The notes under the pieces are model-generated. The model worked only from the letters and a program-made list of their open reading frames with translations, had not been told where the DNA came from and searched no databases. 54,269 bases of DNA from Bacteroidaceae bacterium (GTDB lineage: Bacteria; Bacteroidota; Bacteroidia; Bacteroidales; Bacteroidaceae), in contig JAIKZS010000160.1 in assembly GCA_024682035.1 (NCBI GenBank), positions 1 to 54,269 on the forward strand. The letters run 5' to 3'. Shown piece by piece: positions 1 through 7,967 of this stretch. A program made the translations under genes and the position numbers. Every line of letters begins with the position of its first letter. The first letter of the stretch is position 1.

Positions 1-479
1 ACACTGTAGAACGATAGGGTCCATTCCATTCTTTTTGTCAGGAACCTTATGATGTTCCAAGGTGTGATCACCATGACAATGGTTCCCAGTAGCAAAACTA
101 CGTTCTTGCCAAAGGTTTGCCAATTGGTCAGTACCAATGCATCACCAAAGCACCCACAGTCGCTGATAGGGTCGGTCAACGCCAAGTATAATGTCAAGGG
201 CGTCATTACCAGCATGATCAACAGCGACAGTCGGGTGGTGGCATGTCGCTTGATGCCTAATAGCAGGTGCATACCCACACTGAACTCCAGTACTGCCAGC
301 AACATGGAGAGGGCAAGTGGCATAATGTCGGGCAGTAGCTGCAATACACCAAATGCCGTGAGGTAATCCTGTATTTTATAGTAGGTACCCAGTGGGTCAA
401 CAGCCTTTACAAAGCCGGAGAACACAAACGTGGCTCCCACCATGAAGCGGCAGACGTTGACCACTGCCTTCCAGATCAT
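1..479 (-). CDS. DoxX/MauE-like membrane protein (partial, runs off left edge)
   Basis: Reading the minus strand from an ATG at 479 gives an uninterrupted frame to the window edge (at least 159 residues). It begins MIWKAVVNVCRF and has about four hydrophobic segments. A short loop, DCGCFGD, carries a CxC pair. That combination is typical of Bacteroidetes DoxX/MauE-type inner-membrane proteins proposed to act in thiol-redox or quinone-linked electron transfer, but the substrate is not known. It lies 13 bases downstream of the DUF1599 gene, so the two are probably co-transcribed. The C-terminus is beyond the window. In related genomes I recall tpiA following this pair, which cannot be checked here. 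Function is inferred from family only. Confidence 0.8.
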   Translation of the reverse strand, partial: MIWKAVVNVCRFMVGATFVFSGFVKAVDPLGTYYKIQDYLTAFGVLQLLPDIMPLALSMLLAVLEFSVGMHLLLGIKRHATTRLSLLIMLVMTPLTLYLALTDPISDCGCFGDALVLTNWQTFGKNVVLLLGTIVMVITPWNIIRFLTKRMEWTLSFYS

Positions 480-492
480 GCTATTTTTCCAC

Positions 493-1035
493 TTAGTCGC
501 CAAAGTTCAGCTTTATCAATCCAAATACCGAGTAGTTGATCATGTCCATGTAATTGGCATCTACACCTTCTGATACCAGGGTGTTGCCAGCCAAATCTTC
601 AATTTGTTTGGTGCGGTTGATCTTCATCAGTATCAAGTCGGTATATGATGTTATCCGCATGTTGCGCCAAGCCTCGTCGTAGTCGTGGTTCTTGGCCAAC
701 ATCAGTTCCAAGGTAGTCTTGGCATATTTGTCGTATAGCTCTATGGCCTGCTCTTCGCTGATGTCTTCGTGCTCGGCATATCCTAATTCGAGCTGTATCA
801 AGGCAATAATACCGTAGTTTACGATGCCCATGAATTCTGGTTTAATGCCTTCGCCTACCATTGACACACCTTTTACTTCCAATGTCCTGATGCGGTTGGC
901 TTTGATAAATATCTGGTCGGTCACGGATGCAGGACGCATGATGCGCCATGCAGCTCCATAGTCATGGAGTTTCTTAACAAACAGGTCTCTGCATTCGGCT
1001 ATGACTTGTTCAAATTGTGCCTTAGTATCTTTCAT
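493..1035 (-). CDS. DUF1599 domain protein (internally duplicated)
   Basis: A 180-residue soluble protein made of two copies of the same ~80-residue unit: DYGAAWRIMRPASVTDQI near residue 25 and DYDEAWRNMRITSYTDLI near residue 117. Each is followed by a KINR/KANR-(I/T)-(R/K)-x-(L/I)-E motif. This is the DUF1599 signature; an enzymatic role is not established for the family. The frame is open upstream to a TTG at 1044, but the ATG at 1035 gives the natural start MKDTKAQFEQ. A possible -7 box (1051-1059) lies just upstream, after the terminator of the preceding gene. It probably forms an operon with the DoxX-like gene downstream. Confidence 0.85.
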   Translation of the reverse strand: MKDTKAQFEQVIAECRDLFVKKLHDYGAAWRIMRPASVTDQIFIKANRIRTLEVKGVSMVGEGIKPEFMGIVNYGIIALIQLELGYAEHEDISEEQAIELYDKYAKTTLELMLAKNHDYDEAWRNMRITSYTDLILMKINRTKQIEDLAGNTLVSEGVDANYMDMINYSVFGLIKLNFGD

Positions 1036-1050
1036 AACTACCAATTTTCT

Positions 1051-1059
1051 GCAAAGTTA
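1051..1059 (-). promoter_or_regulatory. Putative promoter -7 box for DUF1599-doxX
   Basis: The minus strand reads TAACTTTGC, matching the Bacteroidetes -7 pattern TAnnTTTG. It is 16 bases upstream of the ATG at 1035 and lies between the upstream terminator (1084-1115) and the gene. No good TTTG -33 box is present, so confidence is moderate. Confidence 0.45.
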
Positions 1060-1083
1060 ATTAAAAACTATGTGATAATAAAA

Positions 1084-1115
1084 AAGGATGCCTTAAAACA
1101 TATTAAAGCATCCTT
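1084..1115 (-). terminator. Intrinsic terminator after the M23 peptidase gene
   Basis: Inverted repeat with arms AAGGATGC (1084-1091) and GCATCCTT (1108-1115), extended inward by further AT pairs with one mismatch. On the minus strand the stem is followed by a run of T. It sits 22 bases past the stop of the LysM/M23 gene. Confidence 0.8.
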
Positions 1116-1137
1116 GATTTTATTTCCTAACCTACTA

Positions 1138-2028
1138 TTATGAACACCTGAGCACTTGCCCAATGCGTAAAATTGTCTTGGTCGTAATACCGTTCAGGTT
1201 GCAAAGCTGCTTAACGCTCACCCCCTGTTTGCTGGCAATCTTGGATAAAGTATCGCCACTTTTTACCTTATAATAAACACCCTCTCCGCTGGCCAGCGCT
1301 TCGTTGGATGACGATGCGGTAGAGGGACGTTTGGTGCGTTGTTTCTTGAACACATGCGTATAGCTGTCGGCCACAACGTCTTGCTTCTCAAAGTCAAACA
1401 TGAGCGCAGGGTTGATGGCTACACCTAAGAAGCGGGTCTCGAAGTGCAAGTGTGAACCGGTAGAACGGCCTGTGTTACCACCCAAACCAATTACGTCACC
1501 TGCTCGTACCAGCTGGTCTTCCTTTACTAACTGCTTAGATAAGTGACCATAAACGGTTTCCAAACCGTTGTCATGGCGAATCACGATATATTTTCCGTAA
1601 CCTCTGCGGCCTTGGTTCTTGACAATGCGTATCTTGCCATCGAAAGCAGAACGAATGGTGTCACCCACATTTACTTTGATGTCCAGACCATAGTGAGAAC
1701 GACGACGGCGTGGGCGATAGCCAAACACATCATTGATCTTGGTGTTGGTGGTAGGCATACAGAAGCCTGTCAGGTCAAAGGTGTAAGAGTCGGGAATAAC
1801 TGCTTTCGCGTATGAATTGACGAACTCATTGTCCCAAGTTTGATAGATGTCTAAACTTGGAAACTCTGATTGTTCTGCTCTAATTGTCTTCTGAAGTGCA
1901 AGTGAATCAACGCTTTTTAGCTTTACGTCCACGGGTGCCTGACGAGCAATCAGGTCTTGTGCGGTCACCCCCATGCTGAGCAAACAGGAGGCAGTAAATA
2001 TGATAGTTTTTACAAATCTAAAATGCAT
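1138..2028 (-). CDS. Secreted M23 metallopeptidase with C-terminal LysM
   Basis: A cell-wall hydrolase candidate of 296 residues. The start chosen is the ATG at 2028, which opens a signal peptide (MHFRFVKTIIFTASCLLSMG then VTAQ). The frame extends a further 28 codons upstream, but a promoter match (2081-2112) lies inside that extension. The LytM/M23 domain carries the zinc ligands HYGLD (HxxxD) and HLHFE (HxH), plus GYGKYIVIRH and YGHLS, in the order expected for M23. A LysM peptidoglycan-binding module forms the last ~45 residues (YKVKSGDTLSKIASK). It probably acts in the periplasm as an endopeptidase or, if catalytically weak, as an amidase activator. Both zinc motifs are intact, favouring the former. 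Confidence 0.9.
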   Translation of the reverse strand: MHFRFVKTIIFTASCLLSMGVTAQDLIARQAPVDVKLKSVDSLALQKTIRAEQSEFPSLDIYQTWDNEFVNSYAKAVIPDSYTFDLTGFCMPTTNTKINDVFGYRPRRRRSHYGLDIKVNVGDTIRSAFDGKIRIVKNQGRRGYGKYIVIRHDNGLETVYGHLSKQLVKEDQLVRAGDVIGLGGNTGRSTGSHLHFETRFLGVAINPALMFDFEKQDVVADSYTHVFKKQRTKRPSTASSSNEALASGEGVYYKVKSGDTLSKIASKQGVSVKQLCNLNGITTKTILRIGQVLRCS

Positions 2029-2080
2029 AAATTTCTTATTTCTAGGGTCATTGGCATAAATCCCTATTTTCACTAATATC

Positions 2081-2112
2081 GCAAAGGTAAAAGAATTTAT
2101 TCTATAAGCCAA
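2081..2112 (-). promoter_or_regulatory. Promoter of the M23 peptidase gene
   Basis: Minus strand: TTGG (2109-2112), about 19 bases, then TACCTTTGC (2081-2089), matching the Bacteroidetes -33/-7 consensus. Transcription would start near 2075, giving a leader of about 45 bases to the ATG at 2028. The site lies inside the longer open frame and so argues for the shorter start. Confidence 0.65.
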
Positions 2113-2156
2113 GAACTTTTCCTAAAAAATCCCTTAAACATGTTCAAGAACATATT

Positions 2157-4247
2157 TTAGCTAATGGCAGACCAATTGACGTTGGTCTTGCGTAAATTCT
2201 TGAGTTGACGCCATATAAGTTCGTATTGGGGGAGGTCGCATGCAGGATCCTCTTCGATGATGCGCTCTGCTTCATCACGTGCCAGTTGCAGAATTTGTCC
2301 GTCGCGTGCCAAGTCGGCAATTTTCAGATCAAAGGCCATTCCGCTTTGCTGTGTGCCCTCCAGATCGCCAGGCCCACGCAACTTTAAGTCGGCTTCGGCT
2401 ATCTCGAACCCATCGTTGGTACGAACCATGATTTCTATGCGCTTGCGTGTGTCATCGGCCAACTTGTATCCTGTGACCAAAATGCAATATGATTGGTCGG
2501 CTCCTCGTCCTACCCTGCCTCGCAGCTGGTGCAACTGTGACAGACCGAAGCGTTCAGCATTCTGTATGATCATGACCGATGCGTTGGGGACATTCACGCC
2601 TACCTCTATTACCGTAGTTGCCACCATGATTTGCGCCTCGCCTCGCACGAAACGTTGCATCTGTTCGTCTTTCAACGAAGGTTTCATTTGTCCGTGTACC
2701 TGGCATATCGTCAAGTCGGGGAAATCGTCGCACACCTGTGAATAACCTTCAACAAGGTTCTTCAGGTCAATCTTCTCACTTTCCTTGATGAGTGGGTAAA
2801 CAATATATATTTGTCGCCCTTCATTTACTTGCTTGCGAATGAATGCGTTGAGTTGTTGCCTGCGGTTGTCGAACTGATGCAGGGTGGCGATGGGCTTTCT
2901 GCCAGGAGGCAGTTCGTCGATGACCGAAACATCCAGGTCGCCATACAATGTCATGGCTAATGTTCGAGGGATAGGAGTGGCTGTCATCACCAACACATGG
3001 GGTGGTTGCAGATTTTTCGCCCAAAGGCGTGCACGTTGAGCCACGCCAAAGCGATGTTGTTCATCTATCACCGCCAATCCTAATGAAGCAAAATTCACAG
3101 TGTCTTCTATCAGGGCATGGGTACCGATTAAGATGTTCACCTCGCCTCGCTGCAGACTGTTCAGTATTTCTTCGCGCTTTTTGCCCTTCACAGATCCCGT
3201 CAGCAGTTCTACTCTTACCCCTAAACCTTCCATCTGACGGCACAAGGTTTCGTAGTGTTGGTTGGCCAGAATTTCTGTGGGAGCCATCAGGCAGGCTTGG
3301 TATCCGTTGTCGATGGCCAGTAACATGCTCATTAGTGCCACCATTGTTTTACCACTGCCTACATCGCCTTGCAGCAAACGGTTCATCTGTTTACCACTGC
3401 CTACATCAACACGTATTTCACGCAATACGCGTTTTTGGGCATTGGTCAGTTCAAAAGGCAGGTAATCGCGGTAGAAAGTGTTGAAATAAGCGCCTACATG
3501 GTGGAAAATATATCCACGGTATTTCTTACGTCGGTCGGTAGCGTAGCGCAAGATGTTCAGCTGAACATAAAACAACTCCTCAAATTTCAGGCGTAATTGT
3601 GCCTGGCGTAAAACATCGTTGTGCTGTGGGAAGTGTATGTTGCGCAACGCATCGTTGAGCGATAATAAATGCAGCCTGCCAATAATGTCTGGGGTAAGTG
3701 TTTCAGGTATAGGCTCTTTTAGCAACGGCATCACTTGCTGCATGATCTTCTCAATGGCGTGCGAGTTGAGAAAACTACGTTTCATCTTTTCCGATGTGTT
3801 GTAGTAAGGCTGCATGCCTAAGTTCTGCAACTGTACCTCCGATGCTGGGTCCAGGTCGGGGTGAGCAATGTTTACCCTGCCGTTAAAAACGCTGGGCTTG
3901 CCAAAAATAACATAATCTTGATGCACCTTATAGCGGTTCACTACATATTTGATGCCTTGGAACCAGATAAGGTCGATGAATCCAGTACCGTCGGTAAAGT
4001 GGGCAATGAGGCGGCGCCCTCTCCCTTCGCCAGCCGTTTCGAACGACACGATTTGTCCTCTTACCTGTATGTAAGGCAAATCGCCCGTCACCTCATGGAT
4101 GGCGTAAATCTTGCTTCTGTCAACGTATTTGTAAGGGAAATAATACAACAAATCGAGCACTGAATGAATGTTCAGTTCCTTGGCGAGCAGGGAAGCACGT
4201 TGCGGACCCACGCCACTGATATATTTTACGTCAAGCTGCTCAATCAT
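2157..4247 (-). CDS. recG: ATP-dependent DNA helicase RecG
   Basis: A 696-residue branched-DNA helicase that remodels stalled forks and Holliday junctions. The N-terminal wedge/OB region ([13 protein letters not shown]) is followed by the helicase core: Walker [12 protein letters not shown], the DEQHRFG box (the RecG form of DExH), [11 protein letters not shown] and, in motif [11 protein letters not shown]. The C-terminal [17 protein letters not shown] stretch is characteristic of RecG and PriA-like enzymes. Length is normal for the family. Its ATG overlaps the ispD stop by four bases (ATGA), indicating translational coupling and co-expression with ispD and the DJ-1 gene. No lesion was seen. 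Confidence 0.97.
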   Translation of the reverse strand: MIEQLDVKYISGVGPQRASLLAKELNIHSVLDLLYYFPYKYVDRSKIYAIHEVTGDLPYIQVRGQIVSFETAGEGRGRRLIAHFTDGTGFIDLIWFQGIKYVVNRYKVHQDYVIFGKPSVFNGRVNIAHPDLDPASEVQLQNLGMQPYYNTSEKMKRSFLNSHAIEKIMQQVMPLLKEPIPETLTPDIIGRLHLLSLNDALRNIHFPQHNDVLRQAQLRLKFEELFYVQLNILRYATDRRKKYRGYIFHHVGAYFNTFYRDYLPFELTNAQKRVLREIRVDVGSGKQMNRLLQGDVGSGKTMVALMSMLLAIDNGYQACLMAPTEILANQHYETLCRQMEGLGVRVELLTGSVKGKKREEILNSLQRGEVNILIGTHALIEDTVNFASLGLAVIDEQHRFGVAQRARLWAKNLQPPHVLVMTATPIPRTLAMTLYGDLDVSVIDELPPGRKPIATLHQFDNRRQQLNAFIRKQVNEGRQIYIVYPLIKESEKIDLKNLVEGYSQVCDDFPDLTICQVHGQMKPSLKDEQMQRFVRGEAQIMVATTVIEVGVNVPNASVMIIQNAERFGLSQLHQLRGRVGRGADQSYCILVTGYKLADDTRKRIEIMVRTNDGFEIAEADLKLRGPGDLEGTQQSGMAFDLKIADLARDGQILQLARDEAERIIEEDPACDLPQYELIWRQLKNLRKTNVNWSAIS

Positions 4248-4924
4248 TCATTTATCAGTTGTATGGCAATATTTAAGTCGAAAGGAGTTGTAAGTTTGAT
4301 GTTCTCACGGTTGCCTTCTGTCAGATATACCTGAACGCCCATTGCCTCCACCACAGAAGCATCATCTGTGAATTTATCTATATATGATTGTTGGTACGCA
4401 CGCTTCAGCAGGTTTACCTCAAAAACCTGCGGCGTTTGCACCAATCGGTATTCACTGCGAGGCACAGTTACCGAGTGGACAGCAGAGGTGTCTGTTATTT
4501 TCCTGATGGTCTCCACTACTGGTATGACGGGTATCACAGCCCTTTTCGTCTCGGCCAAAATGTAGCAGCGCAGTAGCACATCCTGTGCCACAAAAGGTCT
4601 GACGCCATCGTGCACCCCTACCACAGCATTAGTCTCTTGGGGGATGAGGGCCAACCCGTTTTTCACAGAATGGAAACGTGTGTCGCCCCCAGCGGTTACT
4701 TGATGTGGGATGTTGCATCCATGCTTTTGGCACAATGCCTGCCAGTAGGTAATTTGAGAAGATGGCAGTACCACAATTAACTGCATTTGAGGGTCGAAGC
4801 CATGGAAGGCTTGGAGAGTATGCATCAATACAGGCTTTCCGCCTACGAGCAGGAACTGCTTGGGCACTTCGCCTCCCATGCGCATGCCCTTACCTCCTGC
4901 TACTATGATGGCATATCGCTTCAT
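4244..4924 (-). CDS. ispD: 2-C-methyl-D-erythritol 4-phosphate cytidylyltransferase
   Basis: The 226-residue enzyme transfers CMP from CTP to MEP in the non-mevalonate isoprenoid pathway. The nucleotide-binding N-terminus [16 protein letters not shown] contains the invariant GxGxRMG...PKQ pattern. [10 protein letters not shown] and [12 protein letters not shown] are further conserved blocks, and the C-terminal [13 protein letters not shown] motif is intact. It overlaps the upstream DJ-1 gene by ATGA at 4921-4924 and the downstream recG by ATGA at 4244-4247, so all three are likely one transcript. It is single-domain, with no IspF fusion. Confidence 0.96.
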   Translation of the reverse strand: MKRYAIIVAGGKGMRMGGEVPKQFLLVGGKPVLMHTLQAFHGFDPQMQLIVVLPSSQITYWQALCQKHGCNIPHQVTAGGDTRFHSVKNGLALIPQETNAVVGVHDGVRPFVAQDVLLRCYILAETKRAVIPVIPVVETIRKITDTSAVHSVTVPRSEYRLVQTPQVFEVNLLKRAYQQSYIDKFTDDASVVEAMGVQVYLTEGNRENIKLTTPFDLNIAIQLINE

Positions 4925-5472
4925 GCCTGCACCATCATGGCTGCTTTCAGCTCAGCCACCTTGTCTGCGCTAAACAGCAATTCAACCACTGCCAGTGCGA
5001 AACTTAAAGACACGCCAGGGCCTTTGCCAGTGATGATGTTGCCATCGCGCTGGACAGCAGCTGCTGTATAGTCTGCTCCTTCCAGGAAACCTTCAAAGCC
5101 AGGATAACAGGTGGCTTTCTTGCCTTTCAGGATGCCCAGTTTGCCTAACACCATAGGAGCAGCGCAGATGGCAGCTACTGGTTTGCCATCCTCTACTTGG
5201 CGTAACAGCGCCTTGCTCAGGAACTCACATTCGCTGAGTGTTTGTGCGCCTGGCATACCACCTGGCAATAACAGCAGGTCGGCATCCATAAAATCACAAC
5301 TGTCGATGTTCTTGTCGCACAGTACAGGCACCTCATGTGCACCCATCACGATCTCGTTGGGGGTTACTGATACCATTACCACTTCTGCACCAGCACGCTT
5401 GAGTACGTCAACCGATGTTAATGCCTCGATTTCCTCGAAGCCATCTGCAAAAAATACATATACCTTTTTCAT
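4921..5472 (-). CDS. DJ-1/PfpI family protein
   Basis: A 183-residue class I glutamine-amidotransferase-fold protein of the DJ-1/ThiJ branch. The conserved acidic residue (FEEIEA near residue 15) and the nucleophilic elbow [10 protein letters not shown], with the oxidisable cysteine near residue 104, are present. Family roles include protein/glyoxal deglycation and chaperone or redox-sensor activity; which applies here cannot be told from sequence. It heads an operon with ispD and recG, overlapping ispD by four bases. A terminator (5544-5581) separates it from the DnaJ-like gene upstream. Confidence 0.9.
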   Translation of the reverse strand: MKKVYVFFADGFEEIEALTSVDVLKRAGAEVVMVSVTPNEIVMGAHEVPVLCDKNIDSCDFMDADLLLLPGGMPGAQTLSECEFLSKALLRQVEDGKPVAAICAAPMVLGKLGILKGKKATCYPGFEGFLEGADYTAAAVQRDGNIITGKGPGVSLSFALAVVELLFSADKVAELKAAMMVQA

Positions 5473-5543
5473 ATCTTTATACGATTATTTCTTTTTGCGA
5501 AAATACTGATAAATGCGGAAAATACAAAATGTTTAACGAAAAA

Positions 5544-5581
5544 AGGGTGAGTACGAGCTAAGGTAAAAGCTGACTCACCCT
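5544..5581 (-). terminator. Intrinsic terminator after the TerB/DnaJ gene
   Basis: Arms AGGGTGAGT (5544-5552) and ACTCACCCT (5573-5581), with an inner AGCT/AGCT pairing. On the minus strand the stem is followed by TTTTTT. It is 22 bases past the stop of the DnaJ-like gene. Confidence 0.85.
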
Positions 5582-5603
5582 GATGGGACAAGGTTGTATG
5601 TCG

Positions 5604-6398
5604 TTAATTCATTCCTCTTGCTTGGAAGATCATTTCTTTTGCTTTGTTTATTTCCTGTAGCTTGCGTGTAGCTGCTTCCTTTACATCTTCGCCCAAGTTG
5701 GATACTTTGTCGGGGTGATGCTGAATGACCATCTTGCGATAGGCTTTGCGTACTTCATCGTCGGTAGCTTCAGGCGTGATCCCCAATACTTTGTAAGCAT
5801 CCTCCAAGGTGGTGCCACCTAACGACAACATCTGATCTACTATGCTGGCTTCCAACCTAAGGTAGTTGGTAATTTGGCGCAATGCCTCAATCTCTTTATA
5901 ATGCACTTTACCGTCGGCTTTGGCGATTTGTGCCAACAGGGCTACCAGTTGCATGCGGTATTCTTCTGGCATGCCCATGGACATTTCCGCGCAAGACTGC
6001 TGTATTTGCTGTTGCCAGGCAGATTCCCCTTGCAGCTTCTTGTAGTCAAATAATCGCAGTAGTATGTTGTTACCTTCGGTTTCGGCTGATGGTCCGAAAG
6101 AGTCGCGCAGGAACTTACGTACAGTCTCCATCTCCGAGTGCATGATCTTGCCATCGGCTTGTATCATGTGTGCCACCAGTACCATGAGAGAGAAAAGAAA
6201 GTCGTTTCTTGTTCCAGGGTTCACACGCTGTCCGTAGCCATTCTGATCGTCGGGTATGTCTTCTTCTACATACCTTTGCTGTGTTTTGTCAGTAAAAGCG
6301 TCAAATACTGCTCCCAGCACAAATCCTGCTATTGCGCCTAATATGCTACCTGTATTGATGAAGCCAAAAAAGCCTCCGATCCATTTTCCAAATGCCAT
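5604..6398 (-). CDS. DjlA-like membrane co-chaperone (TerB + J domain)
   Basis: A 264-residue protein with a hydrophobic, glycine-rich N-terminus (residues ~8-35, GFFGFINTGSILGAIAGFVL) that is probably a membrane anchor. A TerB-like helical domain follows (~residues 65-185; MVLVAHMIQADGKIMHSE and a second IAKADGKVHYKE repeat). The C-terminal J domain (~residues 195-262) contains the HPD motif in QHHPDKV, needed to stimulate DnaK. This order matches DjlA of proteobacteria. Role inferred: membrane-tethered J-protein. It is a single-gene unit, with a terminator after it and only a weak promoter-like box (TTGCTTTGC at 6434-6442) before it. Confidence 0.85.
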   Translation of the reverse strand: MAFGKWIGGFFGFINTGSILGAIAGFVLGAVFDAFTDKTQQRYVEEDIPDDQNGYGQRVNPGTRNDFLFSLMVLVAHMIQADGKIMHSEMETVRKFLRDSFGPSAETEGNNILLRLFDYKKLQGESAWQQQIQQSCAEMSMGMPEEYRMQLVALLAQIAKADGKVHYKEIEALRQITNYLRLEASIVDQMLSLGGTTLEDAYKVLGITPEATDDEVRKAYRKMVIQHHPDKVSNLGEDVKEAATRKLQEINKAKEMIFQARGMN

Positions 6399-6484
6399 AA
6401 AGTCAGTTGTTAATTAGATATGGTTTTCTAAGGGCAAAGCAAGAACTATGCCATAACGGAAATACTGCCAAATATTTAAGATGC

Positions 6485-7948
6485 TCACTTTTTGCTGATT
6501 GGATCGCAGGTAAGGTCGCAACCTAATTTCTTGAATATTTTCCGGTCAACTTCACCCAGCATGATGGTGGTGTGTACTTGACACCCCCTCAGTTTGGGTA
6601 ACTGTTCGAGGGCACGGCGACACTGTTCGTCGTGTTGAGACAAAACACTAAGTGCCACCAGCACCTCATCGGTGTGGAGGCGAGGATTGTTGCCACCCAA
6701 GTATTCAATCTTGGTTTTCTGGATAGGCTCGATCATGCTTTGTGGAATGAGCTTTACGTCATGGTTTATGCCTGCCAAATATTTGATTACATTGAGTATC
6801 AATGCTGCACTGCATCCCAACAACTGGGTGGTCTTAGCAGTGATGATGGTGCCATCTTCCAATTCCATGGCTGAGGCTGGCTGACCAGTGAGTTGTTTGC
6901 GTTGGTTGGCAGCAACAGTCGTTTTGCGGTCGGCAGTGGTAATCTTGGCTTGGTTGAAGAGCATGCGAATCTTGTTGACTTCATTCTCATTGCAAGCACC
7001 CGTAGCCAATTTGTTGGTAGCGGTGTAGTAGCGACGGATAATCTCGTCGCGTGATGCCTGGCAACAAACTTCGTCATCGCTGATGCAGAAACCAATCATA
7101 TTGACACCCATGTCAGTAGGTGACTTATAAGGGTTCTCGCCATAAATGCCTTCGAACAAAGCGTTGAGTACCGGATAAATCTCGATGTCACGATTGTAGT
7201 TGATGGCTATTTTACCATAAGCTTCCAGGTGGAAGGGGTCAATCATGTTAATATCGTTCAGGTCGGCTGTAGCAGCTTCATAAGCAATGTTAACAGGGTG
7301 CTTTAAAGGCAGGTTCCACACGGGGAAAGTCTCAAACTTGGCATAGCCGGCACGCTTGCCACGTCGGTTTTCGTTGTAAAGCTGACTCAAACAAACGGCC
7401 ATCTTACCGCTGCCAGGACCAGGAGCTGTGACAATGACCAGCTCGCGAGAGGTCTCTACAAAATCATTTTTACCATAACCCTCGTCGCTGGCAATCAGCT
7501 CAACATTATGAGGATAGCCCTCGATAGGATAATGTATATAGGTACTGATGCCCATGCGCTCAAGGCGGTGGCGGAACTGATCGGCAGCTAACTGACCATT
7601 GTAATGAGTGATGACCACCGAACCTACCATAAATTCACGCTTCATGAATTCGTCACGCAAGCGTAGCACGTCTTCGTCGTAGGTGATGCCTAAATCGGTA
7701 CGAATTTTATTTCTTTCAATGTCTTCTGCACTGATGACTATAATGATTTCAATGCTGTCTTTCAGCTGAGCCAGCATGCGTAATTTACTGTCGGGCTGAA
7801 AGCCTGGCAGAATGCGAGAAGCATGGTGATCATCGAATAATTTACCGCCCAACTCCATGTAAAGTTTACCGTCGAACTGGGCGATGCGTTCACGAATGTG
7901 TTCTGATTGTATCTTAAGATACTTCTCATTATCAAATCCTATTTTCAT
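6485..7948 (-). CDS. DUF1846 (UPF0371) family protein
   Basis: A 487-residue soluble protein starting MKIGFDNEKYLKIQSEHI. The frame runs 12 codons further upstream to overlap recQ, but the ATG at 7948 matches the family N-terminus and leaves 19 bases after the recQ stop. The sequence contains ELGGKLFDDHHASRILPGF and a P-loop-like APGPGSGKMA near residue 195, both typical of DUF1846. No biochemical role is firmly established; an ATP-using enzyme is plausible from the P-loop-like stretch. Downstream of recQ on the same strand it is probably co-transcribed with it. Confidence 0.85.
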   Translation of the reverse strand: MKIGFDNEKYLKIQSEHIRERIAQFDGKLYMELGGKLFDDHHASRILPGFQPDSKLRMLAQLKDSIEIIIVISAEDIERNKIRTDLGITYDEDVLRLRDEFMKREFMVGSVVITHYNGQLAADQFRHRLERMGISTYIHYPIEGYPHNVELIASDEGYGKNDFVETSRELVIVTAPGPGSGKMAVCLSQLYNENRRGKRAGYAKFETFPVWNLPLKHPVNIAYEAATADLNDINMIDPFHLEAYGKIAINYNRDIEIYPVLNALFEGIYGENPYKSPTDMGVNMIGFCISDDEVCCQASRDEIIRRYYTATNKLATGACNENEVNKIRMLFNQAKITTADRKTTVAANQRKQLTGQPASAMELEDGTIITAKTTQLLGCSAALILNVIKYLAGINHDVKLIPQSMIEPIQKTKIEYLGGNNPRLHTDEVLVALSVLSQHDEQCRRALEQLPKLRGCQVHTTIMLGEVDRKIFKKLGCDLTCDPISKK

Positions 7949-7967
7949 TGTTGCTATTTTTGTCCCG

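Noticed and set aside
2029..2112. 28-codon N-terminal extension of the M23 peptidase
   Set aside because: It has no signal-peptide logic and contains the promoter; the ATG at 2028 starts a proper signal peptide.
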